A stretch of 64,000 bases of DNA from Thunnus maccoyii (Eukaryota; Chordata; Actinopteri; Scombriformes; Scombridae): the NCBI RefSeq assembly GCF_910596095.1, contig NC_056536.1:33698590-33762589 (forward strand), given 5' to 3'. Each line of letters starts with the position of its first letter. Within the stretch, counting starts at the first letter, position 1. The translations under genes were made by a program, and so were the position numbers. Of the stretch, positions 1-10,000 are shown piece after piece. Below the pieces are notes generated by a model, which saw only the letters and a list, made by a program, of their open reading frames with translations, was not told where the DNA came from and made no database searches.

Positions 1-234
1 TTACATACTGGAACGTTTGGTTTGTTGGTGTTTAATGTGTCAAAATAATTCCATAGAGGTCATATGGGTCAAATAATGGGGTCAAAAATAGAATTATTCA
101 TTCATTAATGTACCCTTAACCACCATCATCATCATCATGTTGCAAACACACAGAGAGAAAGAGGAACAGGAAGGTTATGTTTGTCAGACATGTATGCTTC
201 CTCTAGATCACTCATGTTGCAGAGAGAGAGAAAA

Positions 235-249
235 GGGGGGGGGGGGGGG
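235..249. repeat. Poly-G run upstream of the CD300-like first exon
   Basis: Fifteen consecutive G residues preceded by a short (AG)n run, about 50 bases before the presumed start codon, so inside the 5' UTR or core promoter. G runs of this length are length-variable and can form G-quadruplexes; any effect here is inference. Confidence 0.8.
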
Positions 250-296
250 CAGTTCTCTGACAGTTTGATGATTTTCTGCATCAGGATCAACTCAGA

Positions 297-3200
297 ATGA
301 ATATCCACCATGTTCTGTTCTTCTGCTTCTTATCAGGTGAGGACTGATTACCTGACTGTGTCTGTAAAGCTGCAGCACAAACTGCTTCTGGACATTTATT
401 GTGTTTATTTTAACAAATGTCAGATTTGTATCACACAAGTTTTCATGTTGCTGTCATGTTAATTAGTTTTCCTGTCGTTCTCTAAATTACTCTGTTACTA
501 ATTACAACATCTCTGTAATCTAATCTTGTAATTTAACAAAACATATTGATTGATTAATTGATTAACTGACTTTATTGTCCACCTCGGTGGAAATTTGTCT
601 TTGGCTTCTCCCACAATAAAGCAAAAGTACATACACTACACATAGCACAACACACCATTAAAAACATACAAAATATACAACATACAATAGTGTAAATGGG
701 CAGGTAGCAGCAGATAGGTTATATAAATAATACCAGAGAGCAAATCTTATAAAATAACAAGTGTTCCCTGATGCATCATTCTGTGTTCAACGCCTGTGTT
801 GTGTAGGGAATAAAAGACTTTGTGTATAAGTACCGGTTGGCCTTTGGGGCCCTGAATCGACGGCCAGATGGGAGCAGCTCAGTCTCTGAGTGTAGTTGTG
901 TAGTGTAGAGGTATCTGCAGTTCTATGTTTAGCCTTCCTGTGTGCAGCACTGTCAAATATATTGCAAAGTTGTTTTTGTGACTTTCCAATCACCTTCCCT
1001 GCAATGTTAACAATTTTAGAGAGCTTGTTATGAACCATCCATCATGAATATTTGTTGCTCATTAATGTGTTTGATATTAGAAAGTATGAAAGAAAAACAT
1101 TGAAAAACAGACGTTACACAGAGACACTGTGACTACAACTGCAGCTACAAGTAGAACAACAGCAACTGCTGTATAGTCAGTGAAAACTTTGCTAATGGCT
1201 GCCTCTGTATCATCTCTGCTTCTCTGTGAACTGATGGATTAGCCCTCATTAATCTGCAGTCTGTTTACAGTAAGTCTACAATACACAAAGTATTGATCAT
1301 CAGTATTCACTGTTCATCTTTCCAACAGCACTGCAGGATGGAAACACTGGACTCGTCAATGCAATAAACCTTTTTGCTGGAGCTGAAGGAGGAAGTGGTT
1401 CAATTATTTGCTCCTTGACTTCATCTGGAAGCACCAAGTTCTTCTGTAAAGGAGAATGTAAAGAAGAAGACATTCTCATTAAAACAGATGATGTCACAGC
1501 TCAGAGTGGCAGATACAGCATCAGATATGAAGACGGATCTTCTGGAAGAAGAACTGTGACTGTGACCTTCACACAACTGACCAAGTCAGACTCAGGACGG
1601 TACAGATGTGGTTTGGGTGGATCTTCAGCCCCAGATGCTTACACCGACTTTGACATCACAGTTATAGATGGTGAGTTTCTACTGAAAGTCATAAAACCTG
1701 ATATATTTACTAGGTTCATCCCATTCAATGATTCTGAAGCTTAAATATAAATGAAGTCAGATGGAATCTAATTAAATTGTTGAAGAATGTGAGACGTTTA
1801 TGATATATTGACTCAGTGTATCAATGTTGGATGAAATCATTACTCCAGACTGCAGCATCTTACAGGAAGTACAGACAGTAACTGTTGATTGTTCATCTTT
1901 TCAGCAGCAACGTTGGGTGAAAACACTCGTTTCCTTTTTGTAGGAACTATGAGAGCAAATTTCACAAAAGGATGCCTCAATACTGTCTATGGAAGCAGGA
2001 AGTTCTTCTGTAAGGATGAATGTAAAAAAGAAGAAGACATCCTGGTTGAAACAGAAGAGAACAGAGCTCAGAATGGCAGATACAGCATTGAATATACACA
2101 AGGATCTGCATTTGGACTGTATGTGACCATCACACAGCTGAAGAAGTCAGACACAGGACGGTACAGGTGTGGTTACGGCAGAGCTTCGTCTCCAGATTCA
2201 TCCAACACGTTCCAGATCTTTGTTGTAGATGGTGAGTTTTATATTTTATTTTCAGTCCACATTCTGTTCAATGAATATCAATTTTTAAATGGTTAATATT
2301 ATGAAAAGTTGTCTTGTTTTCATTTAAAATAAGAAAGAATTAATTTTGGGGGTGACCTGATAGCTGAGTGGTTATCACATGGACACTAACGCCCTGAGCA
2401 GCGAGTCCTCAGTTTGATTCCCAGCTGGCCGAACTGTCTGCTGCATGTCATCCCTCTACTCCCCACATGTCCTGTCTCTCTCCACCATCACTATCAAATA
2501 AAGCCATAAAATGCCCAAGAAATAATCTTAAAAAATGAATTTTGAATACAACATTTAAAGAGTGGATGGAAATGACATGACAGAAACAAATATCTCTTTT
2601 TTCGGGTTACAGCCAGAAGTTGATTTGTGACAACAAGAGGAGTGCTGAGGTTGGCGGAGTCATACTAGTTGTCCAAATATCAATACTTTTTTGTGATTAA
2701 TAGAACAAATCTTAATCATTTACTTCATTAACATATTTAATGCTGCATATTTCTTGTGTATGTGATGGATGCTGTCAATATGATCTTTCTGTCTAGAGCA
2801 GCATCTCATTTCTCTGCATTATTGATTCAGTATCTGATTGTTTCAATGTGTTTTCATTGTTCACAGCTCCAACCACTTCAAAACCAAACTGGACTCTCCG
2901 ACCTTTTCCAACATCAGTCCCATCAGCCTCCACACCAACAACAACACAGAGTTTAATCTCCAGTTCAGGAAGCTTCACACCTTCATCATCTTTCCCTGAA
3001 ACCACAGAGCAGTTTACAGGTACAGGACAGTTCATGTCTGTCCATCTGTCCATCACTGTCTCTCTGCAACAAAACGTCCTCTTAAAACAGTCTAATTCAG
3101 CATAACAACGTTGTCTAATAAGAATAACAAGATGGTCCAACATGTGTTTCAGCACATAAGACAGTTCAGCACCTAGAAGAAAACATTTCACATTCAATTT

Positions 3201-4532
3201 TACAATAAATTTCCTTGTTATCTTCACGTCTAATGTTTAAACACATCCTACGTTTCTAATGATGTAAGATAATTATTAACATGTGATGTCAGCACATGAC
3301 AAGTCAAGAAACATTCAGACCAATGTCTGAGATGTTTTTTCAACAGGAAGATCTAATTTATGATAAAGGTTCCCTGTGTAGTTTTCTTGTAAACAAGTTT
3401 ATACTTATATTCAGTGTTACTCACCAAAACATGCTGAGTGTATCCTTTAGGTCCAACATAAGTGTTGAATATGTTTCCTCAATCATAAAATATTTGCAAA
3501 GCTGATTATTTAAAGTATTTTAAATCTTGCATTGCTTGCAGTCTTCTTCTCTCCTGCTTTTGTTGGTGCATTGCTGTGTTTCTGGGCAGGTTCCTGCATC
3601 CTGTAGATCAGTGGGATGATGTGAAACCACTGGCAGGATTGTGTATCACGTCAACCACGTGTGCACAACGTAGATCCACACAGAAATACAAGCTACTTGT
3701 GGTCAAAAACTCCACAGGGAACCTTAAGCTTCTAATACAAGACAAAAGATCCCAGACTTTTAAACCAATAAATGTCTCTCTCTCTCTTCCTTCCCAGCCA
3801 TGTCTGATGTCTCTCGCCCAGGTTACTTCTGGCCTCTGGTTGTATGTGTGGCTGTGATTGTTGTGCTGTTGGCTGTTGTTCTGCTGCTCCTCTACAAACT
3901 GAAGACGAGGAGGAACTCTGGTTTGAACACCAGAGGAACCTCAGACAGCAGAAACATGGAGGTGACTTCCTTTAACTCTGTATGTCTCATTCAATTCAAT
4001 TCAAAAATACTTTATTCATCCCTCAAGGGGGAAGCACGTTTGCAAACAAGTACACATATACAATTCATTCACACACATTTAAAAATCTACAAAATACAAA
4101 TATGACAATGTCAGAAAGAGTTTAAATACACAAGGAATAATGGCAGTGGCCCTTGTTAACATGTTAACTCTTACTGTTGGAAGACATTTTATTTTTGCAG
4201 TTAGGAACAAACAATCTCATGGCTGCAACTACTTCACTACTGTGTACAAAGTATAATTAAATAAAATCACAGTTACTGTTAATAGACCTCTGGCCTGCCG
4301 AGTTGTTATCACTAAAATATCAGCAAACAATTGAAGAACACAATATCTGGGCTGTTACCGTGGTTACTGCTATATTTTAGGTTTGATGTCATTCCTGTTT
4401 TATTTTCAGTTATCTGTCAGCAATGAGAACTGTCCTCCAGTCTCCACGTGTGAAGACAATATCTACCAGAGCCTGGATCCAGCCGACAGGGATCCAGACA
4501 AAACCTACTCTGCCCTCACAGCAAACACATGA
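297..4532 (+). CDS. CD300/pIgR-like (CMRF35-like) two-Ig receptor, six exons
   Basis: Cell-surface type I membrane protein of the CD300/polymeric Ig receptor-like family. Exons read from GT-AG sites: 297-336 (signal peptide starting MNIHHVLFFCFLSG), 1329-1670 (Ig V domain 1), 1905-2231 (Ig V domain 2; acceptor could also be three bases later), 2867-3019 (Ser/Thr/Pro stalk), 3798-3961 (transmembrane helix then the basic stop-transfer KLKTRR) and 4410-4532 (tail, stop TGA). Phases are 1,1,1,1,0 and the total is 1149 nt, 382 residues plus stop. Both Ig domains carry the family's extra cysteine pair (FFCKGEC, FFCKDEC) and the GRYRCG motif before the final strand; domain 2 has one NFT glycosylation site. 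The tail has YQSL and YSAL ten residues apart. The family includes activating and inhibitory myeloid receptors and lipid or immunoglobulin binders; ligand and sign cannot be read here. A further stalk exon between 3019 and 3798 is possible. Confidence 0.88.
541..1060 (-). mobile_element. 3' end of a non-LTR retrotransposon (LINE) in CD300-like intron 1
   Basis: On the minus strand a broken reading frame resembles the C-terminal end of teleost LINE ORF2: KLSKIVNIAGKVIGKSQKQL, then after a frameshift LLPSGRRFRAPKANRYLYTK. It is followed by an untranslated tail that ends in TTGATTAAT-like simple repeats near 541-570. The copy is heavily 5'-truncated and frameshifted, hence inactive. The family is not assigned (Rex- or RTE-like are candidates). 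A shorter segment of the same general kind lies at 3985-4140. Confidence 0.6.
2348..2535 (+). mobile_element. tRNA-derived SINE in CD300-like intron 3
   Basis: The 5' part has an A-box-like TAGCTGAGTGGTTATC near 2361 and a B-box-like GTTTGATTCCC near 2413, the internal RNA polymerase III promoter of tRNA-derived SINEs. The body contains CTGCATGTCATCCCTC and a 3' tail of CTATCAAATAAAGCCATAAA type, common to a widespread percomorph SINE. It lacks a full cloverleaf, so it is not a tRNA gene. A second, inverted copy of this type lies at 21245-21375. Confidence 0.75.
3985..4140 (-). mobile_element. LINE-type 3' tail fragment in CD300-like intron 5
   Basis: Begins with CAATTCAATTCAAAAATACTT followed by TATTCATCCCTCAAGGGGGAAG, a sequence type that forms the antisense end of truncated LINEs in many teleosts. 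No coding remnant is visible. It lies only 25 bases inside the intron, close to the exon 5 donor. Confidence 0.45.
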
Positions 4533-5052
4533 TGATTTTTGGATTTGGATCTGGATTCTGTACTGTGCAGGTTAACATGTGCTGCAAAGTTCCAGTTTTT
4601 TCCACTTTCTTTCCTCTTTTTGTTTAATCAGCAACTATTATCTATAAACATGCTATTTTTCACCTCTATGCTGATGATACACAACTATTCAGACTCTACT
4701 TTCTTCACATTTTGTTATGTTGCAGCCTAATGCTAAAATCATTTAACCCTCCTATTGTGTTAGGGTCAAATTTAACTGGTTTTCATACTTAGATGTGTGA
4801 AATATACTTTTAATTTTTCTGATCAAAACAAGACTTCATCACATCTTCTACAATGGCCTACTGATTACATTTTCTTTTGTTAATGTATTTTAAATTTTAA
4901 GTGTTGAATCTGAACATATGAGTGAAATGTTCAGAGACAACGTACCTGGTTGTTTTTTTCCACCAAAATATCTGATGTTGCAGTAAAATCTCTGCTGGTA
5001 GAAACTACAGCAGTATGAAAGTGAAGTATGAAACATCTTGTAGCCCCCCATC

Positions 5053-5320
5053 CACCCCGACCTCCTCCCTCCCACTGCAGAGACACATAGACATGTAGCT
5101 TCATGTTTTATCTGTCTTATTCTTTTTAGCTTCTTTTTATTCCCAAATTCAACACTTTTTAATTTTATTTATTGTTTTGCTTTTATATTCTGTCTTGATG
5201 CCTTTTATGCTCTCTGTAAAGCACTTTGATGTTGTTGCTGAAATGTGCTACACAAATAACCTGATAATCACCCCGACCTCCTCCCTCCCACTGCAGAGAC
5301 AGATAGTAATGTAGCTTCAT
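5053..5320. mobile_element. LINE/SINE 3' tail flanked by 52-bp direct repeats
   Basis: Two direct repeats, 5053-5104 and 5269-5320, both begin CACCCCGACCTCCTCC and match at 49 of 52 positions. Between them lie 164 bases ending in TGTAAAGCACTTTGATGTTG then GCTGAAATGTGCTACACAAATAA, the common 3' end of a teleost non-LTR element. The arrangement fits target-primed insertion with an unusually long target-site duplication. Confidence 0.6.
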
Positions 5321-5520
5321 TCATTCCACAAAATCTCACTGTGAACATCATCCAGACAGAGATAATGTTTGATAACGCAGCGTCACTGTGAAACAGTTTA
5401 GTCACATATAAAGGTCATTTCTAGGAGACAGACTCGTTGCAATGTCCTGGAGATAGACGATATGTGGTAATACAAATAAGAGGAAGTTGTATTTTGCATT
5501 ACTCATTTTTGAAAAGAACA

Positions 5521-5526
5521 AATAAA
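5521..5526 (+). terminator. Candidate poly(A) signal of the CD300-like gene
   Basis: AATAAA about 990 bases after the stop codon, the first canonical hexamer I see downstream on this strand apart from repeat-derived AT-rich sequence. It would place a LINE 3' tail and its flanking repeats inside the 3' UTR. No transcript data support it. Confidence 0.4.
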
Positions 5527-5788
5527 ACTGGTTTGTATTTTTATACACACCAACCAAAGTTCCTGACTTGTGCTCATCTCTGAGGTCTTCTGATACCTCC
5601 TTTCAGGTAAGAAGACACCCCCCTGGGATATGGCTGACAAGAGATTTAAATTTATTTATGTTAAAAATGTATAATGAAATTTGCCAGGGATAAACACGTA
5701 ATGTTTACTAACTAACATAATTGGAATCTGTGACAGAGGTATAATTTCAACACAGTATCAGATTGAAAGGTTTATTATATTTGTTTAA

Positions 5789-6170
5789 TTGGCTAAACAG
5801 TTAGTGGAGGGGCATCGAAGCCGCCCTATGAAACCAGGCAAGTGCTCTCGACCGTCAGAGTGGGCCTCCTCCAGTGATGACCTGTTAGAAGGCCATCTTG
5901 GAGTACTTTCAAACCTCCAACACCTATTTGTACCAATAAACTTCGTTGTGTCCCTGCTGTCAGGTACTCTTGACTAAATAGGCCCATTAGCGTGGTTCAA
6001 TGACAGCAGTTGATTATAAAAGCCAGGCTGAACTCTGGCTCCCTAAGCAGACTAAGACGGTCTCGCGTGTAGATTTTGGGAACCCGTCCGATACTTAGGT
6101 CAGAGGTAGAGGACAGCTGTCTGCCGGTGCTTCCACACTGGCAGGGGGGTATGGGTTATATGAAGGTAGA
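5789..6170. other. Unassigned intergenic segment with LTR-like signals
   Basis: Contains an AATAAA (near 5935), a TATAAAAG box (near 6016) and a downstream GC-richer stretch, features that also occur in retroviral-type LTRs. I find no matching second LTR, no clear TG...CA ends and no target duplication, so this remains a weak suggestion. Confidence 0.2.
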
Positions 6171-6407
6171 AACCATGACAAAGAGAAACATAAATAATGA
6201 TATTTAGCAGCTGATTCTCGGATTTTATACTTGTGAAAAAGTGTTAGACATGGTAGCAAAAAGCCTTAATGCCGTTTAAACCCACTTCCAGATTTTTGAA
6301 ACCTTTATTTTGCTTATGAAAACAGAAAAAAGGTGATTTCACTGATATTTCTATATCCAGACCAGATCTAGATCAAAAACCACCATACTCAGGCTCGTCA
6401 AATCTTA

Positions 6408-6486
6408 ATAATAATAATATGAACAATAATAATAATCATAATATAGTCCAATAATAATAATAACCATAATAATAATAATAATAATC
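6408..6486. repeat. (AAT)n microsatellite
   Basis: Imperfect run of AAT/ATA trinucleotides about 30 bases before the 50-bp minisatellite. Confidence 0.85.
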
Positions 6487-6515
6487 TAATCCAGATTTGA
6501 CACCTCTTAAAGGAA

Positions 6516-6771
6516 CAGGTTTTTATTATGAAAGGTTTGACCGGAAGTATCGCTGTCTTGACGTAGCAGGTTTTATTATGAAAGTCTTGACCGGAAGTAT
6601 CGCTGTCTGGACGGAATGGGTTTTTATTATGAAAGGTTCGACCGGAGGTATCGCTGTCTTGACGGAGCAGGTTTTATTATGAAAGTCTTGACCGGAACGA
6701 TCCCTGCCTCGATGGAGCGGGTTTTATTATGAAATGCTTGACCGGAAGTATCGCTGTCTTGACGGAGCGGG
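6516..6771. repeat. Five-copy 50-bp minisatellite with ETS-type motifs, upstream of arl8a
   Basis: The landmark TTTTATTATGAAA recurs at about 6521, 6571, 6622, 6672 and 6722, a 50-51 bp period. Each unit continues with TTGACCGGAAGTATCGCTGT or a variant. ACCGGAAGT is the core motif bound by ETS factors such as GABPA and ELK. It is intact in units 1, 2 and 5, changed to CCGGAGGT in unit 3 and to CCGGAACG in unit 4. The array ends about 260 bases before the arl8a start codon. Confidence 0.85.
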
Positions 6772-7031
6772 TGGAAAAGGCGCAGCTAGTAAACATCACA
6801 GAAATACACAGCGGACATTACAGCCTGAAAACACACAGTTATTAAAGCTCCACCTAGGTTCGTATAACGCCAGTCGGTGTCGTCCGGTCCCCCGTTACCG
6901 TCCGTGGTTGTCACGGAGACTGTCGGCGTCTAGAAAACACGATCGGGGCGTTAGCTGTTAGCCCAGCTAGCTCGCTAGCAGAGCCACCTAGCAGCCGCAG
7001 CTAGCTTTAGCATTAGCACCAGACGACAAAG
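6740..7031 (+). promoter_or_regulatory. CpG-rich arl8a promoter / 5' UTR
   Basis: This stretch is visibly richer in CG dinucleotides than the surrounding AT-rich sequence (for example TCGTCCGGTCCCCCGTTACC near 6878) and lacks a TATA box near the start, as expected for a housekeeping promoter. A GCTAGCTCGCTAGC-type motif lies near 6968. The exact transcription start is not visible. Confidence 0.6.
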
Positions 7032-10000
7032 ATGATAGCGCTGATCAACAAACTGCTGGACTGGTTCAAGGCGCTCTTCTGGAAGGAGGAGATGGAGCTG
7101 ACCCTGGTGGGGCTGCAGTACTCCGGGAAGACGACCTTCGTCAATGTGATAGCGGTAAGATTCCTTTGCTGAAGCCAGCTGTCAGTTAGCATCTGGCTGC
7201 ATCCATTGTTGTCCTGCGGCGCTGAGGTCAGCCAGTTCAGGAAGATGTAGAAGATGCTTTCTAAACGGCAGATTGGTGTTAGCTGTGTTTTCTGACAGAT
7301 GTTAACACCCTGCTGTAGATATAAAACCTCTGGCTCTGATTTTACATTTGAATAAGTAGAGCTGCTGTTACACCTGTGCCGGTCGATGCTCGTAACCTCC
7401 ACCTGAAATATTATATTATAGGTAAGTTTTATCAGATGGATGACAGGTTTTGGGTCAGGAAACCCCAGCCCACCATACCCCACCCCCACAGCCCTGGTGC
7501 TGGTAGCAGGGCCGTAGCTGAGATGTGTGGGTCCAGTGAAAGAGAGTCGACCCCCCCCCCTCCCTCCTGACAGAGTGACCTTCCCTCTCTATCACACCAT
7601 CAGCTGACATCAGCCTCCAGTGATTCTTATTATAATTTTTGGGTGATGCACTCAAGTACATTTTTCTTAACCGAAAAAGATCTTTTCATTTAATTAATTG
7701 AATCATTTTAGAAGTCTGAAACGCTGCCCAACTGATAATTGCTCATTGAAGCTGGAAAACTGGATGATGAGTTTTGTGTTTTACCATAATCGCTTCATCA
7801 AAAGAAACATTTTCAATACAGATTCCTTAGATTTGGTTCTTAGAGAATTCTGACCAAGTTATGTGCAGAGCAGGAAATTTTACAGTTGAACATTTAGGTG
7901 ACTCACTTAAATCACCCTTTACCTGTAAAAAATTTTTCCATATTTTTGTACTTTTTATTTTCCTTGTAGAAGTTTGAAATGCATCACAGTGGTGGAAAGT
8001 AACTAAGTACATTTATCTACTGTGCTTCTCACTGTACTTAAGTACAACTTTTGAGGTACTTGTACTTTGATACATGTGATGCTACTTTCTACATTTCAGA
8101 GGGAAATATTGTACTTTCTACTCCACTACATTTATTTGACAGCTTTAGTTACTTTTCAGATGAAGATTTGACACAATGGATAATATAACAAGCTTTTAAA
8201 ATACAACACATTGTTAAAGATGAAACCAGTGGTTTCCAACCTTTTTGTCTTTTGACGTCTTACAAAAAGCAGTGTGTAGTCGGGGTCACATTTCACATGT
8301 CTATGAGTTGTTAACAGCTCCACCAAATAGTGATTTTTCCCTCTAAACTTCTCACATGCTTTCATTTCAATAAATGTTCAAATGATCCAATATTTCAGCA
8401 AAAATCAAAGATTAGAGAAAAAGTCCAAAAACTGAAAACAGATTTGTGTATCAGAACTTTGTTTTTTCTTCTTTCCTCTCCCATTAATCATCTCACCACC
8501 CCTCAGATTTATCTGCTGACCCTTTGGAGGGGCCCGACCCCTAGGTTGGGAACCACTGGACTAAACTAGCTAACTGTATATAAAGTAGTGTAAACTAGCT
8601 CCACCTCCAGCAGCTACAACAGTAACATGCTGCTCTAACACTGATGCTTCACTATTAATAATCTAATGATGTCATATATAATAATATATCAGTCAGAGGG
8701 ACCAAACCACTACTTTTACTGCAATACTTTAACTACATCAAGCTCATAATACTTATGTACTTTTACTGCAATACTTTAACTACATCAAGCTCATAATACT
8801 TATGTACTTTTACTGCAATACTTTAACTACATCAAGCTCATAATACTTATGTACTTTTACTGCAATACTTTAACTACATCAAGCTCATAATACTTATGTA
8901 CTTTTACTGCAATACTTTAACTACATCAAGCTCATAATACTTATGTACTTTAACTGTGGTCAGATTTTTCATGCAGGAATTTTACTTGTAATGGAGTATT
9001 TTTACATTGCTGTATTGGTACTTTTACTTAAGTAAAGAGTCTGAATACTTCTTCCATCGCTGTAAGGGTTAAAAGATCAGATAGAGATGATGATATTTTA
9101 CCATAATCACATTACTTGAATAAGCATTTTTGATAAGGATTCTTTAGATTTGGGTCTTAGATAATTCTGACCCGAGTTATGTGCAGAGGGGTATGTTTTA
9201 CGGTTGAAAATTTGGGTGACTCACTCAAATAGATTTTCCTCCACCCAAATAGATTTTTGTATGTTTTAATCATTTTAGAAGTCTGAAATGCAGCTCGACT
9301 GATGATTTATTTCTGAGTTCGAAATTTATATTTTCAGAGCTATAAAATCGGACAATGATAAAGATTTTGTTTTTTTCTAAACAAACATTTTTTGTAAGGA
9401 TTCATTAGATTTAGTTCCTAGTATAAATGTTGATTCTCATGTTTTTCACAGATCGATTAGTTGCGTAATATGCTCAATTCTAGATCGAGTAACCGCACAG
9501 AGAGGAAATCTATCGTATTGGCCAGAATATCAGACGACCCTGATGATGGGACGTAGAAGTAAAACATCAAATACTTATGTTATAATAAATTATATATACA
9601 TAAATCCCACATTAGTGTATTTTGTCAGTCACACAGTCTCTCCTTCCAGGTTCTTAGAAGCGGTGAAAAATAATTTTCTCTTTTTTAGACATTTTTTTTT
9701 TGAGCTCCCCATTATCTTCGAAACAAGATTGGCAATTTTTTTGCTGCTTGACAGATGATTTGGGCTCTGCTGTGTTTCTGCGGTCAGCTCATTTCTTCTC
9801 ATTTCTACTCATCAGGAATTTATTTACTCAGAAAAACACATCACACAAGCCTTCAAAAGCTCCCGTAGGCTGAACTGGACCGAAACACTTTTAGCGCTGA
9901 CAGACTGTAACAGACTGAGACCATGTCCACACTAAGTTGGCTAGATTTGTAAATGCGTTTTCTTCTCTCTGTTTTGGCTTCCATCCAGACTAACACAGTG

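Larger units (their letters stand above)
7987..9062. mobile_element. Non-autonomous inverted-repeat DNA transposon (hAT-like) in arl8a intron 1
   Basis: The left end is CAGTGGTGGAAAGTAACTAA and the right end, read in reverse, is CAGCGATGGAAGAAGTATTC; both are typical of the abundant teleost GTGGAAGAAGTA-type elements with many TACTTAAGTA motifs. It has no coding sequence. No 8-bp target duplication is visible. It contains a second element (8227-8558) and a 47-bp tandem repeat (8712-8950). Confidence 0.6.
7683..9430. repeat. Degenerate intronic duplication split by a transposon
   Basis: In arl8a intron 1 the segment around 7820-7910 (TTAGATTTGGTTCTTAGAGA ... TTATGTGCAGAG ... GGTGACTCACTTAAAT) recurs diverged at 9138-9235 (TTAGATTTGGGTCTTAGATA ... 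TTATGTGCAGAG ... GGTGACTCACTCAAAT). A third partial copy starts near 9395. The ATCATTTTAGAAGTCTGAAA motif also recurs at about 7701 and 9269. The inverted-repeat element at 7987-9062 lies between copies. Confidence 0.6.

Noticed and set aside
2348..2430. Possible tRNA gene (A- and B-box sequences)
   Set aside because: No full cloverleaf or anticodon arm; the body and tail match a tRNA-derived SINE.
5789..6170. Solo retroviral LTR
   Set aside because: TATA and AATAAA motifs alone are insufficient; no terminal dinucleotides, target duplication or second copy in the window. Kept only as a weak note.
6497..6961. Open frames across the 50-bp minisatellite
   Set aside because: Products simply repeat the array; they arise from repeat periodicity, not from a gene.
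8712..8950. CRISPR-like regular repeats
   Set aside because: Units are contiguous 47-bp tandem repeats without spacers, in a vertebrate intron.
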